Below, in pieces: positions 16,501-24,992 of a DNA stretch of 64,000 nucleotides; position 1 is the stretch's first letter, and each line of letters starts with the position of its first letter. The notes under the pieces are model-generated. The model had not been told where the DNA came from, did no database searches, and was given only the letters and a program-made list of their open reading frames with translations. Both the position numbers and the translations under genes were made by a program. This stretch comes from Peptoniphilus_A olsenii (lineage in GTDB: Bacteria; Bacillota; Clostridia; Tissierellales; Peptoniphilaceae), in assembly GCF_040545475.1 (NCBI RefSeq), contig NZ_JBEPMA010000002.1, positions 1-64,000 of the forward strand, given 5' to 3'.

Positions 16501-17111
16501 AAAAATTATATCTAGTAACTAATTCAGACAATTATAGTGAAGATGAATTTCTTGAAAGAATAGAAGAAGCCTTGAAAGGCGGCATAGACTTATTACAACT
16601 TCGCGAAAAAGATAAAAATGATAGAGAGGTATTGGAACTTGGTCTTAAGATAAAAGAGTTATCCGATAAATTTGAAGTACCACTTACAATTGATGATAGA
16701 GTAACAATTGCAATGACTTTAAAATGTGGTGTTCACCTTGGTTCAGAAGATTTACCCATAAATTATGCTAAAAAACTAATGCCTAATTCAATAATAGGTG
16801 CAACTGCAAAAAGAGTTGATACAGCAACAAAAGCTCAAAAAGATGGTGCCACTTACCTAGGAGTTGGAGCTATATTTGATACTCTAACTAAAGTGAAAAC
16901 CGTAAGAACATCCGTCGAAACATTAAATGCAATAAAAGATAATGTAGATATTGATGTATATGCAATAGGCGGACTCACCTATGAAAATGTAGATATACTT
17001 AAAGGCTCAAAAGTAGATGGAATATGCGTTGTAAGAGAAATCATGGACGCGGAAAATGTGTTTATGAAATCAAAAATGTTAAAAGAAAAAATTAACGAAA
17101 TTTTAATCTAA
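16497..17111 (+). CDS. thiE: Thiamine phosphate synthase
   Basis: 204 residues. Joins HMP-PP and thiazole phosphate to thiamine phosphate. TIM-barrel motifs: YLVTNSDNY, GIDLLQLREKD (about 31), LTIDDRVTIA, GVHLGSEDLP, GATAKR, YLGVGAIFDT, VYAIGGLTYENV, and GICVVREIM. Overlaps thiM by 4 bases (ATGA). ThiD/ThiC are not in the window, so HMP must come from elsewhere. Confidence 0.95.
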   Translation: MKKLYLVTNSDNYSEDEFLERIEEALKGGIDLLQLREKDKNDREVLELGLKIKELSDKFEVPLTIDDRVTIAMTLKCGVHLGSEDLPINYAKKLMPNSIIGATAKRVDTATKAQKDGATYLGVGAIFDTLTKVKTVRTSVETLNAIKDNVDIDVYAIGGLTYENVDILKGSKVDGICVVREIMDAENVFMKSKMLKEKINEILI

Positions 17112-17158
17112 AATTTCGTCTTAATTACAAAAATTAAATAATAAATAAAATATAAATT

Positions 17159-17196
17159 GATGTTATGAGTTAAATATAGCTTATAACATCTTTTTC
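17159..17196 (+). terminator. thi operon terminator
   Basis: GATGTTATGAG / CTTATAACATC stem (one G-U pair) followed by TTTTTCTTTT. Confidence 0.85.
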
Positions 17197-17199
17197 TTT

Positions 17200-17495
17200 T
17201 ACAAAATATTTATGGTATAATTTAGCTAATATTAATTATATTGTTGATGACAAATTTCAATGTGAATATTATGGTAACAAGAAAAAATTAGGTCGACATA
17301 AATCTACATAAAATATATGGAATGATATAATTGAATTTTAGTTTAATACTTCTTTTAGGAATACTTTTTTCAAATTAATATTTGGAATTGCTATTGTCGC
17401 TTTAGTATTATCAATGGTCGTTTTTCTTATAAAAAAAATTAGGTAGAATTAAAATACTTTATTATAAAAAAGATATTATAAGTCAAGGAGCCAAT
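17200..17495. other. Gene-free spacer with a possible degenerate membrane ORF
   Basis: No intact gene. Around 17367-17446 a frame encodes a hydrophobic run (KLIFGIAIVALVLSMVVFLI followed by KK) without a usable start and with stops just upstream, which looks like the tail of a lost small membrane protein. Confidence 0.4.
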
Positions 17496-18386
17496 ATGAA
17501 AAAATATTTTATAGCCCTTATTGCGGGATTAATGTTAATAACTACTGTCAGTGCAAATAATAAAATGAAATTAGTGATCAATAATATGGTTTTTGAAAAC
17601 CAAGAATTTATTGTCAAAAATAATCGCATTCACGTACCACTTCGATTAGTGGCTGAAAACACAGGTGCAAAAGTACTGTGGCACGAAAGAGATAAAGAAG
17701 TAGAAATTATTAAAAATAATACTTATATCAAAATGAAAATAAATTCCGAAAGTGCAGAGATTAACAACTCTATCCACAAAATGGACACTGCTCCATTTAT
17801 AAATAATAACCGCTCATATGTACCTATAAGATTTATATGCAATGCATTAAATACAAAATTAAACTGGGATGAAAAAACTCTGACAGCCCATATCGAAACT
17901 GGCTTTACTAAAAATCCAGAACGCAAATACGACGAATCTGCTGACGAAAAAGAACTCACTACTATCAAAAATATTCGCAAGATAACAGACCTAGATAATT
18001 ACTTAAAAAATGGCTCACTAATGGTAGAAGATTTGCCTGAACAAAAAGTTTTCAACCTATCAATAGATAATTACGACCCAAACAAATTATCAATGAATTT
18101 TATATTTGATAAAGATAGCGGCAGCCTTAGATTTTATAGATTTTATTATCTACCTTGTGAAGAATATCCCTTTAGAGATGTAGAACTCTCTAAAAGAGAG
18201 TCTCGCATTGTAGCTGCTAAATTTCTAGAAACAATCGGCAGCAAAGGAAACTTCCTACCAGAAAACAAACTTGATAAATACGATAAAGCAGCAACTGACC
18301 CAGGAGTCTATTATTTTTATACAAAAGACAAAGAAATAGTTTCAGTAGATGCACTAAATGGATTTGTGTTTTGTTATTCAAAATAA
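17496..18386 (+). CDS. Secreted protein with copper-amine-oxidase-N (stalk) domain
   Basis: 296 residues. Signal peptide about 1-20 (MKKYFIALIAGLMLITTVSA). Residues 25-133 form a tandem stalk domain: VPLRLVAENTGAKVLWHERDKE and VPIRFICNALNTKLNWDEKT are the two signature strands. These domains occur on many clostridial surface proteins and have nothing to do with amine oxidase catalysis here. Residues 140-296 are unique and unrecognised, with Tyr/Asp-rich segments. Ribosome site AAGGAG. Stands alone, ended by a long terminator hairpin. Confidence 0.85.
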   Translation: MKKYFIALIAGLMLITTVSANNKMKLVINNMVFENQEFIVKNNRIHVPLRLVAENTGAKVLWHERDKEVEIIKNNTYIKMKINSESAEINNSIHKMDTAPFINNNRSYVPIRFICNALNTKLNWDEKTLTAHIETGFTKNPERKYDESADEKELTTIKNIRKITDLDNYLKNGSLMVEDLPEQKVFNLSIDNYDPNKLSMNFIFDKDSGSLRFYRFYYLPCEEYPFRDVELSKRESRIVAAKFLETIGSKGNFLPENKLDKYDKAATDPGVYYFYTKDKEIVSVDALNGFVFCYSK

Positions 18387-18434
18387 AGAAGATAGTGTCT
18401 TAGAAAATACTTTTGGAGACACTATCTTCTTTAT
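18382..18434. terminator. Bidirectional terminator
   Basis: Perfect 19-bp inverted repeat AATAAAGAAGATAGTGTCT / AGACACTATCTTCTTTATT; serves both the stalk-domain gene (+) and the converging pseudogene (-). Confidence 0.9.
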
Positions 18435-18450
18435 TAATTATTTTAAAATA

Positions 18451-18812
18451 TTATTTAGCTCTTCCATAATAATAGAGAGTACCTGTGTATTCGCCTCTGT
18501 AGCGACCATTTCCTTCATCTGTAACTCTTCCTGTAAAGTTTAATGTCCCAGTATATAAGCGTCCATTTCTCGTTTCAGTTCTATAAATAGTTTGATCAAA
18601 AAACGCAGATCTCTGAATTTTCCAGAATGGCGAACTACGAGTATAGTAAATAGCATCGTCATCGTAGCCCAATTGAACAATATCGTAATAGGATTTTACA
18701 TTTTTCTAAGACTCATCTGCGATAAAATTAAATTCGTTGCTTGCAAACACAGACATATTGATTCCACATGTGATAAAACATACTAATAAAATACATAATA
18801 ATCGTTTTTCAC
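18451..18812 (-). pseudogene. Broken gene for a small secreted protein
   Basis: On the minus strand a good ribosome site (AGGAGG) and a GTG start at 18812 lead into A5; one more A would give a frame with a normal signal peptide (RLLCILLVCFITCGINMSVF, cleavage near ASN). The frame then meets an in-frame TAG after ADES, and continues open to 18451 with YYDIVQLGYDDDAIYYTRSS, RNGRLYTGTLNFTGRV and GEYTGTLYYYGRAK. Intact length would be about 118 residues. Two lesions (frameshift and stop) make it a pseudogene. The mature part is Tyr/Gly-rich beta-type sequence that I do not recognise. Confidence 0.7.
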
Positions 18813-18874
18813 AAGAACCTCCTTATTTTAATGTATATCATTTAAATCATGAAGGTATACTATGATATAAGAAA

Positions 18875-19404
18875 ATGTTTTTATTTATACTATTAACTGG
18901 GCTATTATTTGTAATCGGTTGCAATAAACAAAATAATACAACTCAAAATACTGAAATAAATAATACTGCCAATTCAAAAACTAATGCAAAAAAACTGCAA
19001 CAGTAGAAGAAGATAAAATCGAGGAAAAATATGAAATAGTTGCTCTAACTAGAAATATTGCGATAATATTAAATGGTATTGAGTATGAAAAAGTAACTGG
19101 TGTTGTAGATGAAGCTAAAGATATTTATCAAAAAGCAGAAGTAATTAGAAATGAAGAAAATCCAGATTCTGATAAAATATTTGATATTTATCCAGATTTG
19201 TCAATTACTGACAATCCAAATCAAAGAGACTTTTTAGATAAGTTAGGAGAATATAACTTCAAAAAACAATTTCGCTCTTTTACTATGCCTTTATGCTCGT
19301 CTGAAAATCTAGAAGAATATATCTATAGTCTTTGTAGAGATATAGAATATCCTAAATATAGCAAAGATAATCCTATACCAGAAGAAATATTAAGTTCAAT
19401 TTAA
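18875..19404 (+). pseudogene. Lipoprotein gene interrupted at an A7 tract
   Basis: ATG at 18875 starts a lipoprotein signal (MFLFILLTGLLFVIGC, lipobox VIGC, then an Asn/Thr-rich linker). At A7 (18988-18994) the frame runs into TAG; with A8 it reads on without a stop through TVEEDKIEEKYEIVALTRN, NGIEYEKVTGVVDEA and FTMPLCSSENLEEY to TAA at 19404, about 176 residues. Either a recent pseudogene, a sequencing slip, or a phase-variable gene. Function unknown. No strong ribosome site at the ATG. Confidence 0.7.
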
Positions 19405-19513
19405 AGTGAAATGAATTCAATATCCAATTAAAATAAGATAAAAATTTACTTTTTTAAGGTTCTGTTATCTATACATTTACTCTAATTCTAAATTCACATA
19501 GATTTTCTAAAAA

Positions 19514-19565
19514 TAAAAAACTGTCTCCATAATTTTTTTATTATAAATTATAGAGACAGTTTTTA
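19514..19565. terminator. Terminator between the lipoprotein remnant and ftsH (bidirectional)
   Basis: AAAAACTGTCTC ... GAGACAGTTTTT with AT-rich continuation of the stem; T-runs on both strands. Confidence 0.85.
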
Positions 19566-19570
19566 AAATT

Positions 19571-21526
19571 CTATTTGTTATCTTCTTCTTGAGTTTCGTC
19601 TTTTGGTTTTTTATTATCTTTTTCGCCGATGATTTCTTTGGCTTCATCTGACAAATCCTTAATAGTTATGCTATCGTCTGAATCTAATGGTTCTTTTTCA
19701 AGTGTTTCACCATTAAATATTTTTTCAAAATCTTTTGCATAAATTGTTTCTTTTTCTAGGAGTGCATCAGAGAGTGCCATCAACTTGTCGATATTTTCAC
19801 TTAGAAGTTTTTTACATTTTGCATAAGCATCGTTTATTATTCGAGATACTTCTTCGTCTATTTCTGATGCTGTCTTTTCGGAATAATTTTTTGTTTTCCC
19901 GAGTTCTCTTCCTATAAAAACTTCATTGTCTGATGATTCAAAATTAATAGTACCAAGCCTATCGCTCATTCCATATGTCATTACCATATCGCGTGCAATT
20001 TGAGTTGCTCTTTCGATATCATTTGATGCTCCTGTGGAAATATCATCAAGAAGTAGAGATTCTGCAACTCTTCCGCCTAGCAATGATATAATTGAGGATT
20101 CCATTTTCTTCTTAGTCATAAATGAAATTTCATCTTCTGGCAAATATGCAGTAAATCCTCCAGCCATTCCTCTTGGTATAATTGTTATCATATGAACTGG
20201 GTCTTCTTCTGGCAGTAATTTTGATACAACTGCATGGCCCGATTCGTGAACTGCTGTGAGTTTTCTTTCTTTTTCTGAAACAACTTTTGATTTTTTGGCA
20301 GGACCTGCTTGTACTTTTATTGATGCTTCGTTTACTATTTCCATGGTTATTGCATCTTTAAAGCTTCTTGCTGCAAGTAGAGCTGCTTCATTCATCAAAT
20401 TCTCTAAATCTGCTGGTGTAAATCCTGGTGTTCTCTTTGCGATTACGCTCAAATCTACATCTTCTGCCAACTTTTTCTTTTTGGAATGAATTTTTAAAAT
20501 TTCTTTTCTTGCTTTTACATCTGGTCTACCTACATAGACAGTTCTGTCAAATCTGCCTGGGCGTAGAATAGCTGGGTCAAGTATGTCGGCCCTATTAGTT
20601 GCCGCCATTACTATTACTCCTTCATTTGTGCCAAAGCCGTCCATCTCAACTAATAATTGGTTAAGTGTTTGCTCTCTTTCGTCATGCCCGCCACCTAGGC
20701 CTGCACCACGTCTACGTCCTACTGCGTCTATTTCGTCTATAAATATTATACAAGGTGCGTTTTTCTTGGCATTTTCAAATAGGTCTCTTACTCTAGATGC
20801 ACCTACACCAACAAACATTTCTACAAAATCTGATCCACTCATAGTAAAAAATGGAACTCCTGCTTCACCAGCCACTGCCTTTGAGAGGTAAGTTTTACCA
20901 GTCCCTGGAGGCCCTACCAGAAGTACTCCTTTTGGTATTCTTGCACCCATATCGATAAATTTCTTTGGATTTTTAAGAAAATCTACGATTTCTGCCAATT
21001 CTTCTTTTTCTTCTTGAAGTCCTGCAACATCTTTAAATTTAACCAAATTTTTGGAATCTTCTTTATTAATCATCTTGGCTTTGCTCTTGCCAAAGCTATT
21101 CATCTTACCTCCGGCTCCGCCTTGTGCTTGCATAATTCTGTACCAAAAGAAAATTATAATTGCAAACATTATAATTGTTGGCAACCATTCTAAAATAAGA
21201 GGTGTTTGTTTTGTTGGAGAAGAAATTACATTTAAATCTCCTTTGTCACTCTTATCTTTTAAATAATCTTTATAAAAACTATCCGCAGCTTCTTGAGGTA
21301 TAACTGTTTTAAATGTTGAGCCATCTTTTAGTTTCACTTCTGCAATGGAGTCTCTGCCATTTTGAAGGTGGACTTTTACTATATTATTTTTGTCCAGCTC
21401 TTGAACAAATTCAGTAAAAGATTTTTCTTCTACTGTATTTACAGGTGGACTAAAATATCTTATTGTCATTACTAGTAAGAGGATTAGTAGAATATAAAAA
21501 CCAAATCCTCCAGCTTTTTTTCTCAA
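19571..21526 (-). CDS. ftsH: ATP-dependent zinc metalloprotease FtsH
   Basis: 651 residues. Membrane-anchored AAA protease for quality control of membrane and soluble proteins. Two membrane segments (about 6-25 and 112-132) flank an extracytoplasmic domain. AAA module: Walker A GPPGTGKT (about 204), Walker B IIFIDEIDAVGRRR, SRH ATNRADILDPAILRPGRFDR. Protease: zinc site HESGHAVV (about 424) and the later Asp in GASNDIERAT. Acidic, Lys-rich tail. Downstream of hpt with 21 bases between, as in Bacillus tilS-hpt-ftsH. Confidence 0.98.
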   Translation of the reverse strand: MRKKAGGFGFYILLILLLVMTIRYFSPPVNTVEEKSFTEFVQELDKNNIVKVHLQNGRDSIAEVKLKDGSTFKTVIPQEAADSFYKDYLKDKSDKGDLNVISSPTKQTPLILEWLPTIIMFAIIIFFWYRIMQAQGGAGGKMNSFGKSKAKMINKEDSKNLVKFKDVAGLQEEKEELAEIVDFLKNPKKFIDMGARIPKGVLLVGPPGTGKTYLSKAVAGEAGVPFFTMSGSDFVEMFVGVGASRVRDLFENAKKNAPCIIFIDEIDAVGRRRGAGLGGGHDEREQTLNQLLVEMDGFGTNEGVIVMAATNRADILDPAILRPGRFDRTVYVGRPDVKARKEILKIHSKKKKLAEDVDLSVIAKRTPGFTPADLENLMNEAALLAARSFKDAITMEIVNEASIKVQAGPAKKSKVVSEKERKLTAVHESGHAVVSKLLPEEDPVHMITIIPRGMAGGFTAYLPEDEISFMTKKKMESSIISLLGGRVAESLLLDDISTGASNDIERATQIARDMVMTYGMSDRLGTINFESSDNEVFIGRELGKTKNYSEKTASEIDEEVSRIINDAYAKCKKLLSENIDKLMALSDALLEKETIYAKDFEKIFNGETLEKEPLDSDDSITIKDLSDEAKEIIGEKDNKKPKDETQEEDNK

Positions 21527-21547
21527 TATTATCTCTCCTAACTTTAT

Positions 21548-22078
21548 TTATTTGTAGACAGATTCATCTAAAATTGCTACATAAGGTAGTGATCTAAATC
21601 TCTCATCAAAGTCCATTCCGTAACCAACTACGAAATTATCTTCAATGTCATAACCATTATATTTTACATCCAAGTCTTTTAGTCTTCTATCTGGTTTTGA
21701 AAGCATAGTCACTATTTCTATAGAATTTGCACCTCTGTGGAGCAGAAGATTTTTTAGATAAGATAATGTGATACCTGTGTCAATTATATCTTCAACAATC
21801 AAAATGTCTTTTCCTTCTACTGGTGCTGAGATATCTTTTAAAATTCTAACTTCTCCTGACGATGTAGAACCTTGATAGCTAGAAACATCCATAAAATCAT
21901 ATTGAAGTTCTAAATCTATCTTTCTCATAAGGTCTGCCATGAAAGGAACAGCTCCTTTTAATATACCCAAAAGCAGAAGATTTTTATCTTTATAATCTTC
22001 AGTAATTCTTTTAGCAAGTTCATCTACTTTTACTGCTAGTTCTTCTTCAGTGAAAAGCACTTCCTTAATACCTGTCAT
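21548..22078 (-). CDS. hpt: Hypoxanthine phosphoribosyltransferase
   Basis: 176 residues. Purine salvage: hypoxanthine/guanine to IMP/GMP with PRPP. Motifs: LLGILKGAVPFMADL (PP loop, about 37), SSYQGSTSSGEVRILKD (flexible loop), ILIVEDIIDTGITLSYL (PRPP loop, about 95), and the purine loop VVGYGMDFDERFRSLPYV. Overlaps the end of tilS by 14 bases. Confidence 0.97.
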   Translation of the reverse strand: MTGIKEVLFTEEELAVKVDELAKRITEDYKDKNLLLLGILKGAVPFMADLMRKIDLELQYDFMDVSSYQGSTSSGEVRILKDISAPVEGKDILIVEDIIDTGITLSYLKNLLLHRGANSIEIVTMLSKPDRRLKDLDVKYNGYDIEDNFVVGYGMDFDERFRSLPYVAILDESVYK

Positions 22079-23402
22079 TTTTTGCCTCCAAATGTAATAT
22101 CTTTTTAGTGGAATTGTCTATCTTGGCATCTTCAGAAATATCCATTCCGACAACCCAAAGGATCTTTTCTTCGTCACAAATAAGAGCAATATTATCTCTT
22201 TTATTTACATCGACTTTTCTATCTATGAAATAATCCTTTAATTTCTTTTCGCCTTTCATACCAAGAGGTTTGAAACGATCTCCATTTATTCTTGTTCTAA
22301 GTATTAGACTTCCTTTAATTTTATCATAGTCGAGCATTATATTAAACCTATGAATATCCGCTTTTTTATCGGTGATTTTGAGTTTAAATTCGCCAAATGA
22401 ATTTCTATTGTTTCCAATCTCAAGTGGGAATTTTTCACTTTTTTCTGTTGATGTTTTTTTCTCTTCAAATATAATTTTATCAAAGGATTTTCTGGCAATT
22501 ATATTATTTCCTAAATCAATTTTTTTACCGCTTTGAAAGTTCTTTAATTCATAGATTTTTAATATATTGTCTCTTGAAATAATTTGCCCTTTTCCATATT
22601 TTTGTTCCAAAAGTCTTTTAATTATTTCCTTTGCTAAATATTCGTGGACCTTATTTAATTCTTCTATGCAAATAACGCCATTAATTATAATTTTATCAAA
22701 ATTTGATTTTACAGAATCATCTATAAAATTCATTGCATCTTTTGCATTATCTGAAAGTCTCAGTAAGGCATTTATTATATTCGGGTTGTAATTTTCCAAC
22801 ACAGGAATAAGCGACAACCTAATTTTATTTCGAGTATATATCTCTTCATAATTTGTTTCATCTTCTATATATTCCAAATTATTATCTCGAAGATACTTTT
22901 CTATATTATCCCTAGAAATAGATAACATTGGTCTATATATACCGCCACGCAACTCTTTTATCCCAACAAGTCCATTAATACCCGTTCCTCTAATGAGTCT
23001 AAATAAAAGTGTCTCTGCTCTGTCATTTGCATTATGTGCTGTGACTATTATTCTATCTTTTGAATATTGCCTAAAAAATCTGTATCTTAGGATTCTGCCA
23101 GCTTCTTCTTTTGAGATTTTATTTTCTTGAGCAAATTCATTCATATTTTCTGTTTTAGTAACACATTTTATTTCAAATTCTGCACATTTTGATTTGACGA
23201 AATTTTCATCTCGAGTAGCTGTATCTCTTACATCATGATTTAAGTGACAGACCAAAATATCTAAATTTAGAATTTTTTTTAGTTCGACAAAATTATAAAA
23301 CAAATACATTGAATCTGCCCCTCCAGAGACAGCTAATGTAACTTTTTTATTATTTTCCAATATATTTGATTTTTGTATGCTTTCTATAAATAAATTATCC
23401 AT
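22065..23402 (-). CDS. tilS: tRNA(Ile)-lysidine synthase
   Basis: 445 residues. Converts C34 of tRNA-Ile(CAU) to lysidine, changing both codon and amino-acid identity; essential. PP-loop SGGADSMYL (about 28), VCHLNHDVRDTATRDENFVK, ITAHNANDRAETLLFRLIRGTG (about 127), GIYRPMLSISRDNIEKYL, DETNYEEIYTRNKIR; the C-terminal domain contains RINGDRFKPLGMKGEKKLKD. Operon with hpt and ftsH. Confidence 0.96.
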   Translation of the reverse strand: MDNLFIESIQKSNILENNKKVTLAVSGGADSMYLFYNFVELKKILNLDILVCHLNHDVRDTATRDENFVKSKCAEFEIKCVTKTENMNEFAQENKISKEEAGRILRYRFFRQYSKDRIIVTAHNANDRAETLLFRLIRGTGINGLVGIKELRGGIYRPMLSISRDNIEKYLRDNNLEYIEDETNYEEIYTRNKIRLSLIPVLENYNPNIINALLRLSDNAKDAMNFIDDSVKSNFDKIIINGVICIEELNKVHEYLAKEIIKRLLEQKYGKGQIISRDNILKIYELKNFQSGKKIDLGNNIIARKSFDKIIFEEKKTSTEKSEKFPLEIGNNRNSFGEFKLKITDKKADIHRFNIMLDYDKIKGSLILRTRINGDRFKPLGMKGEKKLKDYFIDRKVDVNKRDNIALICDEEKILWVVGMDISEDAKIDNSTKKILHLEAKNDRY

Positions 23403-23424
23403 GACATAACTCGATTCTACAAAA

Positions 23425-23460
23425 ATAAAACGCCAGAGCTGCCATTAGACAGTCTGACGC
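23425..23460 (-). terminator. Terminator between yabR and tilS
   Basis: On the minus strand CGTCAGA ... TCTGGCG (one G-U) followed by TTTTATTTTT. Confidence 0.65.
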
Positions 23461-23465
23461 CCTAA

Positions 23466-23849
23466 TTAATTTCTTGATTTTTTTCTATTTGTTTTTTGGT
23501 TAAGTCTTGCTCTTGCCTCGTCAAGTTTTGTATTCGATTCTTTTAAAAATTTGCTCATCATATCTTCGAATTTTGGATCAAAGTTTTTATCTTGAGGTTC
23601 CTTAGCTTCAACTTTTTCAACTGCATCTTTTATAGAAAGAGCAATTTTTCCTTTTTCGTCAATTTTTAAAACCTTAACTTTAACTTCGTCTCCTTCAGAT
23701 AAGTGATCGCTTATATCTTTTACAAATGTGTCGGCAACTTCAGAAATATGTACCAAACCACTTTTACCCTCACCTAAATCTACGAATGCTCCAAATTTAG
23801 TAAGTTTTGTTACTTTACCTTCAACAATATCGCCTTGCGACATTTCCAT
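23466..23849 (-). CDS. yabR: S1-domain RNA-binding protein (YabR-like)
   Basis: 127 residues. S1 RNA-binding OB fold in residues 5-75 (GDIVEGKVTKLTKFGAFVDL, GLVHISEV, GDEVKVKVLKIDEKGKIALS), then an acidic linker and a basic tail (ARARLNQKTNRKKSRN). Sits between divIC and tilS, the position of yabR in Bacillus. Exact role unknown. Confidence 0.93.
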   Translation of the reverse strand: MEMSQGDIVEGKVTKLTKFGAFVDLGEGKSGLVHISEVADTFVKDISDHLSEGDEVKVKVLKIDEKGKIALSIKDAVEKVEAKEPQDKNFDPKFEDMMSKFLKESNTKLDEARARLNQKTNRKKSRN

Positions 23850-23863
23850 TTAAAATTATCCCC

Positions 23864-24184
23864 CTAAAAGTCTTTATTTGAGATTTTATCAGAATCTTTT
23901 TCCATATTTTTGTCAACATAAATAATTTCACGCGGTTTTACCATGCCCAAATCTTCACGTGCAACTTTTTCTATAAAGTCGGAAGAATATGCATTTTCAA
24001 TCTCGGAATTTAAATTCTCTATATCATTATTAAGTTCTGAAATCATTTTATTATTTCTTTCAATAATTTCTAATTTTTGATTTCTAATAGATATAGATTT
24101 GCCAATTGAAATGGCACCATAAATTACTGAGATTAAAATTATGCATGCCAAAACTATGGGAAATTTTCTCGTTTTACGATTCAT
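23864..24184 (-). CDS. divIC: Septum formation initiator DivIC/FtsB
   Basis: 106 residues. Bitopic membrane protein of the divisome: short basic N-terminus, one membrane helix (about 9-28), then a coiled coil (LEIIERNNKMISELNNDIEN) and the conserved EKVAREDLGMVKPREIIYV. Partners are FtsL and DivIB/FtsQ. Sporulation genes that usually precede it (yabP, yabQ) are absent. Confidence 0.93.
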   Translation of the reverse strand: MNRKTRKFPIVLACIILISVIYGAISIGKSISIRNQKLEIIERNNKMISELNNDIENLNSEIENAYSSDFIEKVAREDLGMVKPREIIYVDKNMEKDSDKISNKDF

Positions 24185-24208
24185 GCCAAAACCTCCATAA
24201 TATTGATG

Positions 24209-24448
24209 TTAAATTCTTTCGTAAAGAGTTTCAGCTAATGCCTTGCTATTTACTTCAGAAATATCTTTAACTCTTACCTTTATTTCATTTGAACCTAGCG
24301 TCAAAATTATTATATCATCAACGCTTACCTCATCGCCTGCTTTTGCAACTTTATCATTTATTTTGACAAGCCCTTTATCGCAAGCTTCTTTTGCTACGGT
24401 TCTTCTTTTAATAAGTCTTGAATTTTTTAAAAATTTATCTATTCTCAT
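24209..24448 (-). CDS. rqcP: S4-domain ribosome quality-control protein RqcP
   Basis: 79 residues from the ATG at 24448, which has GGAGAG at the right distance (an in-frame TTG upstream lies in the ribosome site). S4 fold: MRIDKFLKNSRLIKRRTVA, GLVKINDKVAKAGDEVS, ILTLGSNEIKVRV. RqcP (YabO/Hsp15-like) helps RqcH add C-terminal Ala tails on stalled 50S subunits. Confidence 0.92.
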   Translation of the reverse strand: MRIDKFLKNSRLIKRRTVAKEACDKGLVKINDKVAKAGDEVSVDDIIILTLGSNEIKVRVKDISEVNSKALAETLYERI

Positions 24449-24538
24449 AAAACTCTCCAATTAAAATATATCAGAAAAAGCCTAAAATTTCAACAAAAAA
24501 GGAAACTTTAGATGAAATAAAAAAATATTTCAAAAAAA

Positions 24539-24556
24539 GAAGGCCTCATGGCCTCC
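24539..24556 (-). terminator. hup terminator
   Basis: GGAGGCC-ATGA-GGCCTTC hairpin then TTTTTTT on the minus strand. Confidence 0.85.
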
Positions 24557-24566
24557 TATTTTTAAA

Positions 24567-24845
24567 TTACTTGTTAACAGCTTCTTTAAGAGCTTTTCCT
24601 GATCTGAAAACTGGTGCTTTAGAAGCAGGAATTTTAATAACTTCTTTAGGATTTCTAGGGTTTCTACCTTCTCTAGCTTTTCTTTGTCTAACTTCGAAAG
24701 TACCAAAACCAACTAATTGTACTTTTTCTTCTGCTGCAAGAGCTTCTTGCACAGAGCTAATGAATCCGTTAAGAGCTGCTTCAGCGTCTTTTTTTGTAAG
24801 ATTTGATTTTTCAGCAATGCTTGCTACTAATTCTGATTTGTTCAT
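24567..24845 (-). CDS. hup: DNA-binding protein HU
   Basis: 92 residues. Nucleoid protein; beta-arm RKAREGRNPRNPKEVIKIPA with the intercalating proline and HU signature GFGTFEVRQRKAREGRNPRN (46-65). Strong AAGGAGG site and a leader of about 120 bases that contains a small palindrome (ACTCTTAGAGT region near 24925). Confidence 0.97.
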   Translation of the reverse strand: MNKSELVASIAEKSNLTKKDAEAALNGFISSVQEALAAEEKVQLVGFGTFEVRQRKAREGRNPRNPKEVIKIPASKAPVFRSGKALKEAVNK

Positions 24846-24992
24846 AATATATCCTCCTTGAAGATTTAATTCTTAAATAGTCTTTACCATTAAATAATTT
24901 TGGGAATAATCCCATACACGGTTACACTCTAAGAGTGCGGTAAATCTTAAGACTGTTACAATTATAACTCATGTTGAGATTATTTTCTACAA

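Noticed and set aside
24530..24712. 60-residue minus-strand ORF within hup
   Set aside because: Out-of-frame shadow of hup; Lys/Leu-rich only because of base composition.
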